In this document: positions 49,460 to 57,766 of the stretch, in pieces | How the letters are laid out: every line of letters starts with the position of its first letter | Numbering within the stretch: the first letter of the stretch is position 1 | Assembly: GCA_963797765.1 (NCBI GenBank) | Contig: CAWCQU010000002.1 | Location: forward strand, 248,001-312,000 | Source of the DNA: JBGPTK01 sp963797765 | GTDB taxonomy: Bacteria > Acidobacteriota > Terriglobia > Acidiferrales > UBA7541 | Length of the DNA: 64,000 bases | Reading direction: 5' to 3' | Notes under the pieces: model-generated | What the model saw: the letters and a program-made list of their open reading frames with translations, nothing else | The model's database searches: none | Told to the model about the DNA's origin: nothing | Position numbers and translations under genes: made by a program

Positions 49460-51262
49460 ATGACAGTCCAACACATCGATAGCTTCGTCGCTTTTGCCGC
49501 ATTAATGCTGGGAGTGAGCCTGCTCATCACAGTGGCAACGCAATTCGTGGTCAGCCTGTTCGCCCTGAGAGGCGCGAACCTGCGTCGCAGCCTCACCGAT
49601 CTATTTGAAATGGCCTGCCCCGATCGCGAGGGCAAACCCCACGCGAAAGAGATAGCCCGGCGCGTATTGCGCCACCCGTTGATTTCAGACTCGGTGTTTT
49701 CGCGGTTCTGCATCCGGGCGGAGAGCATCCCTTACATTCCGCCAGTCACGGCCGGAAAGCTGAAATGGGCGGGAAGCACGATCCCGTTCCGGCCATGGCT
49801 CTTGGGTGCCGTAGCAGGGATGTTCGTTGGGCCGCTCGTACTGCTGATTTCCAAGCGCCTTTTTGTTGCCGATATTTGCCAGTATTCGGACATGCTTGCC
49901 AGCTACGTGCCCTACCTGAATTACTGCGAGCATCCCTGGCGGACTGGCGCGATATTCGGCGGGCTGTTGGTGGGGCTGATCAGCCGCTGGCGGCTGGCCA
50001 CGTCCATCCGCCTGGACGAGCTTGTCGCAATTCTTGAGAAGCTATCCGACCCGCTCCCCGGCACTCTGCCCGACCCTGCCCAGCGGGCCATGCTGATGAT
50101 GGCGTGGGCCGAGAATGGGCCAAGCCAGAAGTCAAAGTCAGGCTCGGGCCAGGCGGACAGAAACCGCCGGGCCACCGACGATTTCGATGAAGGCATCGTT
50201 CGCCCTAAAGCAAAACCAGAATCCGAAGCCGGAGGAGGCCTGGCTGTTGCGCTGGCTATGGAAAAGGCTGCCGCTCAGGCTCCCGCTCCCGCGGCGCCGA
50301 AGCTGGATGGCTTGCGAACATGGTTCGAGCACGCGATGGATCGGGCTTCGCAGCGTTTTACGCTGCAAGCCCGTGTGATCACTGTTCTGGTCTCCCTGTT
50401 CATCGTCTTTGCCGCGCACCTCGATGCAATCCGTTTGTTCCAGTCGCTTTCTTCCGATGCGCAACTCAGGGTTCAAATGGCGGGCAGCGCCGACGCGTTG
50501 AGCCGGCTCTCAGCGCAAATCCCTCGAGCGAGAGAAAGCGCGCATTCTGTGGTGCCTGATATTTATCGCAAGGCAATGACGAGTGTTCTCGAGCCGATTC
50601 CATTGACAACGGAGCAACCCAGGCCCAGGCCGCGCCGTGTTCCCGTCAGCACTGCCACGCCTTCCCCGGCCGGTTCGCAGGCTGCACCCACAGGCGATCA
50701 AGCCGCCGCTCCTCCCGCTGCCCAGGCGACGCCTGATGTTGCGGTGAAAAAAGACGAAGCTCCGGTTGCGGCGATACACAAGCCGAAGATTTCGGCAAAG
50801 GACCATGAAAAGCACACCGCTGCGCCAGCGCCCAGAGAAGACAAAGTTACTCTGGAAGCGAAAGCCAAGGCCACCAACGCGCTGGAGGCGACGGCTGGAT
50901 TTGCCAGCCGAGAAGACGCAATTTCCTGGCTTCGCACGACCTTGGAAGGTGATGCGGCTCTCCCTAAGCTTCTTATCGCATACGACCAGGAAGTAAATTC
51001 CGCTCTCTCGAGCGACGCAGATAGATTGATCGATCATTCCGCTTCGATGAAGCGCGAGCTCGATCGCTCCGAGTTTCAGTTGCTGCCCGAAAAGTGGACA
51101 GGCTGGGTCCCCACGCAGCAAGAGTTGCCCGGACTTCTCGTCACCGTGGCATTTCTTTCGCTCGGCGCGGCATTTTGGTACAGCACTCTGAAGAATGTCG
51201 CAAGTCTTCGCCCATTGCTCGCAAGAAAGCTGGAGCAGCATCCTCGCAACAAACTGGCGTAG
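49460..51262 (+). CDS. Large multipass membrane protein of unknown function
   Basis: I do not recognise the 600-residue protein. Membrane segments are predicted at about 8-30, 112-132, 170-185, 305-325 and 570-590. Between them lie a soluble loop of about 80 residues after the first segment, a Lys/Ala-rich loop at about 230-290 and a long Pro/Ala-rich region (about 380-480, with repeated PAP, KKDEAP) that is probably disordered and extracytoplasmic. There is no signal peptide other than the first segment. The gene stands alone with its own promoter candidate. Confidence 0.65.
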   Translation: MTVQHIDSFVAFAALMLGVSLLITVATQFVVSLFALRGANLRRSLTDLFEMACPDREGKPHAKEIARRVLRHPLISDSVFSRFCIRAESIPYIPPVTAGKLKWAGSTIPFRPWLLGAVAGMFVGPLVLLISKRLFVADICQYSDMLASYVPYLNYCEHPWRTGAIFGGLLVGLISRWRLATSIRLDELVAILEKLSDPLPGTLPDPAQRAMLMMAWAENGPSQKSKSGSGQADRNRRATDDFDEGIVRPKAKPESEAGGGLAVALAMEKAAAQAPAPAAPKLDGLRTWFEHAMDRASQRFTLQARVITVLVSLFIVFAAHLDAIRLFQSLSSDAQLRVQMAGSADALSRLSAQIPRARESAHSVVPDIYRKAMTSVLEPIPLTTEQPRPRPRRVPVSTATPSPAGSQAAPTGDQAAAPPAAQATPDVAVKKDEAPVAAIHKPKISAKDHEKHTAAPAPREDKVTLEAKAKATNALEATAGFASREDAISWLRTTLEGDAALPKLLIAYDQEVNSALSSDADRLIDHSASMKRELDRSEFQLLPEKWTGWVPTQQELPGLLVTVAFLSLGAAFWYSTLKNVASLRPLLARKLEQHPRNKLA

Positions 51263-51428
51263 GAATTTTCACGTAATCAGAGCAGGACACTGTTCAATCC
51301 ATAATTCTACACACCGCAATTTTTAACTTTCCATTCTACAACCGGCAAACCTTGACAAATAAATAGTCGCGGTGTACCTGATCGTGCGAAAGTTTCGAAT
51401 CGTACAATTTTCAGCTCTGGAGGTTTGC

Positions 51429-52499
51429 ATGAAGCGCGTGCTGTTCCTCTCATCGGTTTTTCTAACTGCATCGCTTTTTGCGCAGCAATCTCCCGTGCCC
51501 CAGATTCCCTATCGCGCTGTTTCCGATTTCCTGAAGCTTCCCGCGGATCTATATCTCGGCGAAGTTTCCGGAGTGGCCGTCAATTCCAAAGGCCACATTT
51601 TCGTTTTTTCCCGCGGCAATACCACCGGCCCCGCCTATGGAGCCAGCGCCGCGCAACTTCTCGAATTCGGCGCCGACGGAAAATTCCTTCGCGAGATCGG
51701 CCACAACCTTTACGCATGGTCCTATGCCCACACGGTGAAGGTCGATAAAGATGACAACATCTGGGTCACCGACAAAGGCTCGGACATGGTTGTGAAATTT
51801 AATCCCGAAGGCCGCGTGACAATGGTCTTCGGCCGGAAGCAGGAAGCATCCGACGAAGGAACAGAGCCGCTCAAGCATCCCAAGCCGCCGTTGCCTCCTG
51901 TGGACGGCATGTTCCGCCAGGTGACCGACATCACCTGGGACTCCGCCGGAAATTCCTACATCAGTGACGGCTACATTAATTCGCGCATCGCGAAATTCGA
52001 TAAAAATGGAAATTGGGTGAAATCCTGGGGCGAACCGGGCAACCAACCCGGCGAATTCAACGTGCCGCACAGCATCGCCGCCGACGCCCAGGGAAATATT
52101 TATGTGGCCGATCGAGGGAATCGCCGGATTCAGGTGTTCGACACCGACGGAAAATTTCTTCGGCAAATCACGATCGATGTTCCTGTTGATCCGAATGCGC
52201 ACCCCGCGATCGGCAACAAGCCCACGCAAACGACCGGGACCATGTCACCCGGCGCGCCGTGGACGGTTTGCATCACACCTCCGCCGAATCAGGTTCTCTA
52301 TGCCTCCGATGCTTTTCCCGGACGCATCTATAAACTAAGCTTGGACGGAAAAATTCTTGGCGTGCTGGGCGAATCCGGCAAACAGGCAAGACAGTTTGGT
52401 TGGATACACGAAATCGCCTGCCCATCCGAAAATGTTCTCTACGTCGCCGAATTGCTGAACTGGCGCGTGCAGAGACTAGTTCTCGAACCAGTTCATTAG
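51429..52499 (+). CDS. Secreted NHL-repeat protein (peptidyl-hydroxyglycine lyase-like propeller)
   Basis: The 356-residue protein has a signal peptide (MKRVLFLSSVFLTASLFAQ) and an NHL beta-propeller with repeats such as GNIYVADRGNRRIQVFDTDGKFLRQI and NIWVTDKGSDMVVKFNPEGRV. The arrangement resembles the amidating lyase domain of peptidylglycine monooxygenase, but the metal-binding residues cannot be confirmed. CTGGAGG precedes ATG 51429. A TTGACA sits at 51352-51357 without a good -10. Confidence 0.85.
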   Translation: MKRVLFLSSVFLTASLFAQQSPVPQIPYRAVSDFLKLPADLYLGEVSGVAVNSKGHIFVFSRGNTTGPAYGASAAQLLEFGADGKFLREIGHNLYAWSYAHTVKVDKDDNIWVTDKGSDMVVKFNPEGRVTMVFGRKQEASDEGTEPLKHPKPPLPPVDGMFRQVTDITWDSAGNSYISDGYINSRIAKFDKNGNWVKSWGEPGNQPGEFNVPHSIAADAQGNIYVADRGNRRIQVFDTDGKFLRQITIDVPVDPNAHPAIGNKPTQTTGTMSPGAPWTVCITPPPNQVLYASDAFPGRIYKLSLDGKILGVLGESGKQARQFGWIHEIACPSENVLYVAELLNWRVQRLVLEPVH

Positions 52500-52684
52500 C
52501 AGAATAAATTGACATCCACTTGGCGAATCTTCAATACTCCGTCGCATCTTTTCACTGTCACCTAGCCGGCATCGTTTATCTGCGCTCGGGATCGGAATCT
52601 TCCGCCCGGCGATCAGACTGCAGCGGTTGCCAAGTGTGGCGCTTCAGCAACATGGGCCGACAAAACAGAGCAAAGGTTGATTCG

Positions 52685-53851
52685 ATGAACAACGCAGTGA
52701 AAAGAACGATTCACCAACTAATTGGAATTTTGATCCTCGGCAGCGGGCTGGCCATCCCGGCCATCGCCCAAGATTCCTCTCTTGCAAGCGTCCCGCCGAT
52801 GGGCTGGAACAGCCGCAGCCATTTCGGCTGCAAAGTAAGCGATTCCGTTGTGCGAGCTGCGGCGGACGCGATTTCGTCGAACGGAATGAAAGAAGCGGGC
52901 TATGTATATATCAATGTGGACGATTGTTGGCAGGGCAAGAGGGACGCTTCCGGCGCGATTCAATCTAATGCAAATTTTCCGGACATGAAAGCTCTTGCCG
53001 ATTATCTGCACGGCAAGGGATTGAAATTTGGAATTAATTCCTCCGCCGGTCCGAAAACTTGCGCCGGTTATGAGGGCAGTTACAAACACGAAGAGCAGGA
53101 CGCAAAACAATACGCCGCCTGGGGCGTGGACTATCTGAAATTCGACTGGTGCAGCGCCGAAAAAGTCTACAAACCCGAAGAAATGCCTGCCGCGTATAAA
53201 AAAATGCACGAAGCGATTGTTCGCGCTGGCCGCCCTATTGTGTTCAGCATGAACCAACACGGCATGCGTTCCGTTTGGGAGTGGGGCGCTTCGGTGGGCG
53301 GCAATCTCTGGCGCACTACGAAAGATATGACCGACAACTACGACCGCATGTACTCCATCGCGCACGCCGAAGACGGAATCGAGCCGTTCGCAGGACCCGG
53401 CCACTGGAATGATCCGGACATTCTCATAGTGGGCGACGGCCACATGAATCACGACGAGTACGTCAGCCACATGAGCATGTGGTGCATGATGGCGGCGCCT
53501 TTGCTTGCGAGCAATGATTTCGCGCACGCCAGCAAGGAGGCGCTCGCGATTTTGACCAATCGCGATGTGATCGCGGTCGATCAGGATACCAAGGGAGTTC
53601 AAGGGCGCTGGGTGTGGCAGGTTGGACCCTACGAAATTTGGGCCAAGCCGCTTGCCGATGGTTCCACCGCCGTTCTCTTGATCAATCGCGGCGAAGACGC
53701 CGCGCGCGTCACCGCCGACTTTAAAGACATCGGCGTAACCGGCACCAAACACGCGCGCGATCTATGGACCGGAAAGGATCTGGGACAATTCACCGGGAAA
53801 TTTGCGGCGGACGTTCCGCGGCACGGAATCGTGCTCGTGAAAATGTATTAA
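52685..53851 (+). CDS. GH27 alpha-galactosidase
   Basis: The 388-residue secreted hydrolase removes terminal alpha-linked galactose. After the signal peptide (LIGILILGSGLAIPAIAQ) it has PPMGWNSRSHFGC, YINVDDCWQGKR, the nucleophile in YLKFDWC near 154, and WNDPDIL with the acid/base near 242. A C-terminal beta domain follows. The normal GWNSWNHFGC motif is SRSH here, a small deviation in the sugar-binding loop. I chose ATG 52685. The next gene starts 12 bases downstream, so they form an operon. Confidence 0.92.
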   Translation: MNNAVKRTIHQLIGILILGSGLAIPAIAQDSSLASVPPMGWNSRSHFGCKVSDSVVRAAADAISSNGMKEAGYVYINVDDCWQGKRDASGAIQSNANFPDMKALADYLHGKGLKFGINSSAGPKTCAGYEGSYKHEEQDAKQYAAWGVDYLKFDWCSAEKVYKPEEMPAAYKKMHEAIVRAGRPIVFSMNQHGMRSVWEWGASVGGNLWRTTKDMTDNYDRMYSIAHAEDGIEPFAGPGHWNDPDILIVGDGHMNHDEYVSHMSMWCMMAAPLLASNDFAHASKEALAILTNRDVIAVDQDTKGVQGRWVWQVGPYEIWAKPLADGSTAVLLINRGEDAARVTADFKDIGVTGTKHARDLWTGKDLGQFTGKFAADVPRHGIVLVKMY

Positions 53852-53863
53852 TCTCGCCGTGGA

Positions 53864-56139
53864 ATGCGGCGACGCAAATCAGGGACGCAAATCATGATTA
53901 TGCCGGCGCGGGGCGCACGCGGAATAATCGGAGCGCTTGCCTCCAAACAGGGGAGATGGATCATCACCGTGCTGCTGGCGCTGTCTTGTTTTCCGCTCGG
54001 TGCGCAGGATTTCACTTTTCCCCACAACGTCTACCCTCCGCAAGACGAACAAATTCCCGGCCCGCCAAATCCAACCGCAGCGGTGGAACTTTGTTGTGCC
54101 ATGCAGGCTCAACGCCCTGTCTCGGAAGCGTCAGCTCAATCCTGGCTCGCCTATCTCCAATCCTGGCGGCGCGAACATCTAGTCCGCATGGGCTACGATG
54201 GATCACAATATCTCCGCCCCGAGCTTCGATGGACGCAATCAAGTTTCATTCAATCGCTGATGATGGCTCACGAACGTTATTTCTATGACCCGCAACGCGC
54301 TGCTTACACGGTGGAACGTTATTTGAACGACACAAAGGACGCGATTTGGTGGAATTGATTCAGTGTTGATCTGGCAATCGTATCCAAACCTCGGAATCGA
54401 TGATCGAAATCAATTCGATTTGATCCGCGATATGCCGGGCGGAGTCGAGGGCTTGCGAGCGATGGTCGAAGTCATTCCACAAAAATGGAGTGCGGGTTTT
54501 ATTTTCTTATAATCCATGGGATCGCGGGACGCGCCCGGAACCCGAGCCCGATTGGGATGCGCTCGCCAAACTGATGGCCGCCATCGGCGCGGATGGAATC
54601 AACGCCGACACCATGCCTGCTGTGCCGCCGATTTTTCGCACGGCATCCGATCAAACCGGACATCCCATTGCATTCGAACCGGAAAACGGCGCGAATTCCG
54701 ACGTGGATTTCGCGATCGCATGGAATAACTTGACTTGGGGATATTGGAAATATCCCTTCGAGCCCATGATCAGCAAAAATAAATGGCTCGAGACCCGGCA
54801 CATGGTGCACGTGGTGGATCGCTGGGCGCAAAACAAGAACGACGCACTGCAAGCGGCGTTTTTCAACGGCGTGGGCTTTGAAGCCTGGGAAAATATTTTC
54901 GGAGTTTGGAATTCACTGGAAGATCGCGACGCGGAAGCGATTCGCCGCATCGCCGCGATCGAGCGGGCATTTGCCGCGTTGCTGATCAGTCCCGGCTGGG
55001 AGCCGCACGCCCAGATGCTGCAGTATGGCGCGTTCGCCAGTAAATTTCCGGGCGAGCAGGAAACGCTATGGCTCTTCGTAAACCGCAATGATTTCGCGCT
55101 CGCCGGCCACCAGATTCAATTGGCGCATCAGCCCGGCATCCATTATTACGACGTGTGGGACGGCTCGGAACTGCAGCCGGAAATCTCCGGCGGCGCCGCA
55201 ATCCTCAGTTTCGATCTGGAACCGCGTGGCTTCGGCGCGATTCTGGCAACTTCGCAACTCACCGCCGGCGAGCAGCAATTTCTTTCAGAGATGGCGCAAC
55301 TCTCCCGCAAGCCTCTCGCAAGTTTTTCGCGCGAGCGGCGCTTTCTGCCGCAACGAACAATTGAAATCGCGCCCACAAAACCAGCAGCGTCTGCGCCGGA
55401 AGACATGATCAACATTCCCGAAGGCGATTTCCGATTCGCAGTTTCGGGAATTGAGATCGAAGGCGGCAACAGCGTTGGAGTGGACGTGCAAATGCCCTGG
55501 GAGGATTCGCCACGACGCAGCCACCAGCGAACGATGCATCTGAAAGCCTTTTTCATCGACCGCTATCCCGTCACCAACGAGCAATTCAAAAAGTTTCTCG
55601 ATACCACTCGCTATCATCCACAAGATGATCACAATTTTCTGAAAGATTGGCGCAACGGAAATTACACCGATGGCTCGGCGAAGAAACCGGTGACATGGGT
55701 TTCACTCGAAGATGCTCGCGCCTATGCCGACTGGGCCGGGAAGCGGCTTCCCCACGAATGGGAGTGGCAATACGCCGCGCAAGGCAGCGACGATCGTTTG
55801 TATCCCTGGGGCAATGACTGGGACCCGTCCGCTGTGCCCGCCCCGGAAAAAGGCCGCACGCTCACCGCGCCTGCGGATGTAGACGCAAATCCAAGAGGGG
55901 CCAGCCCTTTCGGAGTGATGGACTTGATCGGCAACGTCTGGCAGTGGACTGACGAATACTCCGACGAACACACCCGGTCGGCCGTTTTGCGGGGCGGCAG
56001 CCATTATCAGCCGCAGTGGGCAATGTGGTATTTCCCGCAAGCCTACCGGCTGAACGAGCACGGAAAGTATTTACTGATGGCGCCAAGCTTAGACCGTTCC
56101 GGCACAGTGGGATTTCGATGCGTGCGGGACAGCAAGTAA
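53864..56139 (+). CDS. Secreted hydrolase-like protein fused to an FGE/sulfatase-modifying-factor-like domain, two frameshifts
   Basis: The product is about 758 residues. It has a signal peptide (WIITVLLALSCFPLGAQ), a central region resembling a TIM-barrel glycoside hydrolase (VRVLFSYNPWDRGTRPE, AIGADGINADTM, a FEPENG acidic motif), a beta-rich linker, and a C-terminal FGE-like domain from about 515 (RYPVTNEQFKKFL, GKRLPHEWEWQYAAQG, GNVWQWTDEY, RGGSHY, GFRCV). The positions of the two catalytic Cys of FGE are Q and Y here, so it cannot be an ordinary formylglycine enzyme. The frame changes near 54357 and 54470. Confidence 0.75.
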
Positions 56140-56232
56140 CCGGCCGGCAGAATTCCCTCTCCAGCAAAAACCCTCAGGAACCACCTATGACCTTGTCTTC
56201 TACCGATCAATTTCCTCAACTCGGCGATTGAC

Positions 56233-56245
56233 GAACTTTGTTAAG
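56233..56245. promoter_or_regulatory. Putative ROK operator, site 1
   Basis: GAACTTTGTTAAG is followed by two TTAGTTAAG-like steps (to 56260). It is 50 bases before the ROK gene. The same 13 bases recur at 57699-57711. Confidence 0.5.
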
Positions 56246-56294
56246 TTAGTTAAGTTAGTCGGCGCCGCTGCTATTTGAAGGGGCACCGCACTCG

Positions 56295-57539
56295 ATGGAA
56301 CCTATCCGCAAGGAACACGTTCTCAACTTCGGCTCCGCCGAGGGCGAAGAACGCATCGGCCCGGCCCGGCCGGGACAATTGCGGCAGGTAAACGCTCGGG
56401 AGATCCTGCGCTTGTTGCGGTTGCACAATCCTTGTTCGTGTGCGGATCTGGTACGCCACTCCGGGCTGAGCGCGCCCACAGTTTCGAGCACCATTGAGCA
56501 TCTTCGCAAGAAGGGCCTGGTGGAACGAATCGGCCCCGGCGCTTCCAGCGGCGGACGGCCGCCGGGAATGCTTCGATTCAACGACACGTTCGGGTATGTC
56601 GTGGGCGTGGACATCGGCGGAACGGCCGTTCGTGTGGTCCTGGCCAACCTCAACGGCAATATCATCGGCAAGTGGGTGGGAGCGCTTCACGAACAGAGCA
56701 CGCCGCAGCGCGTCGCAGCGCTGATTCTTAGCGGGATCCGACGCCTGCAGCGCCGCTATCGGATTCCTGCAAAAAAACTGCTGGCAGTTGCTGCCGGGGC
56801 TCCCGGAATTACCGATGCCCGCGCTGGCATTGTTTTTTCTGCGCCCAATCTCTCGGGTTGGAAAGACGTACCGCTGCGGCAGATTTTGGAGGATGGCGCG
56901 GGTGTGCCCGTCTCGATCGAGAACGACGTGAATCTTGGGGCACTGGGAGAAAGTTGGACCGGCACGGCGCGCGGGGTGAAGAATTTTGTCTTCATGGCCA
57001 TTGGAACGGGAATCGGAGCGGGAATTTTTATCAATGGCCGGCTCTACCACGGATCGGATTGGGCCGCGGGAGAAATCGGATATCTCACAGTGCCGGGCAC
57101 CGAGCAAACGCGGCTGGCGATTCAATGTCCGGGGCCGCTTGAGAGCGTAATCGGAGGGAAGGGAATCGAGCGAATGTGGCGTGACATGCCGAATGGGAGT
57201 GAGGGTGGAGTTCATCATCTGCCCAGACAACTACAGGCGAGCGAAATATTCGACCTGGCCCAAACCGGCGACAAAAAAGCCCGCGAGGTGCTGCTGCAAA
57301 CTGCCAGAATTCTGGCCAGTGCGATTGCGGATGTGAGTGCGATTCTGGATACGTCGCTGGTAGTGCTCGGAGGGCGCATCGGGATTCACCCCGCCCTTCT
57401 GGAGGCCACGCAGGGCATCCTGGAACAAAATGAAGTTGCGCGGCCGAAATTGGCGCTCAGCAGTTTAGGCCAGGAAGCACAACTGTTCGGCGCCATCTGG
57501 CTGGCGCTGAAGACGGCGGAGCATCGAGCGCTGCCGTAA
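56295..57539 (+). CDS. ROK family transcriptional regulator
   Basis: The 414-residue protein has an N-terminal winged helix (AREILRLLRLHNPCSCADL, SAPTVSSTIEHLRKKGLV) at about 30-85 and a sugar-kinase-like ROK domain starting VVGVDIGGTAVRV. ENDVNLGALGE and GTGIGAGIFINGRLYHG are typical. The Cys-rich zinc motif of ROK kinases is reduced to one Cys (QCPGPLES). It is probably a sugar-responsive repressor. The 13-base element lies before it and before the receptor gene. Confidence 0.9.
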   Translation: MEPIRKEHVLNFGSAEGEERIGPARPGQLRQVNAREILRLLRLHNPCSCADLVRHSGLSAPTVSSTIEHLRKKGLVERIGPGASSGGRPPGMLRFNDTFGYVVGVDIGGTAVRVVLANLNGNIIGKWVGALHEQSTPQRVAALILSGIRRLQRRYRIPAKKLLAVAAGAPGITDARAGIVFSAPNLSGWKDVPLRQILEDGAGVPVSIENDVNLGALGESWTGTARGVKNFVFMAIGTGIGAGIFINGRLYHGSDWAAGEIGYLTVPGTEQTRLAIQCPGPLESVIGGKGIERMWRDMPNGSEGGVHHLPRQLQASEIFDLAQTGDKKAREVLLQTARILASAIADVSAILDTSLVVLGGRIGIHPALLEATQGILEQNEVARPKLALSSLGQEAQLFGAIWLALKTAEHRALP

Positions 57540-57665
57540 TATTCGAAATATTCGAGTCTTGAGCGTGCGGGAATCATCAAACATGCATCCAAGGGTTTGT
57601 TCGCGCACCAACTGTTCTGGGAAGCGTCCGGCCGAAGGCGAGTGGACGCGAAATTGAAAAAATTC

Positions 57666-57711
57666 TTGACAGTAGAAAGGGCAGGTGTTACAGGTAAGGA
57701 ACTTTGTTAAG
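57666..57711 (+). promoter_or_regulatory. Promoter region of the receptor gene with putative ROK operator, site 2
   Basis: TTGACA at 57666-57671 is followed by a weak -10-like TTACAG at 57688-57693 and by GAACTTTGTTAAG at 57699-57711, where a bound repressor would cover the start of transcription. The ATG is 56 bases further on. Confidence 0.5.
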
Positions 57712-57766
57712 GAAGCTTAGGAAGTAGGGGCTCGGGGGGGAGTTTCACTTCAAGGGGAGAACGAAA

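Noticed and set aside
54490..56139. Formylglycine-generating enzyme activity for this domain
   Set aside because: Both expected catalytic cysteines are missing and no sulfatase gene is present in the window.
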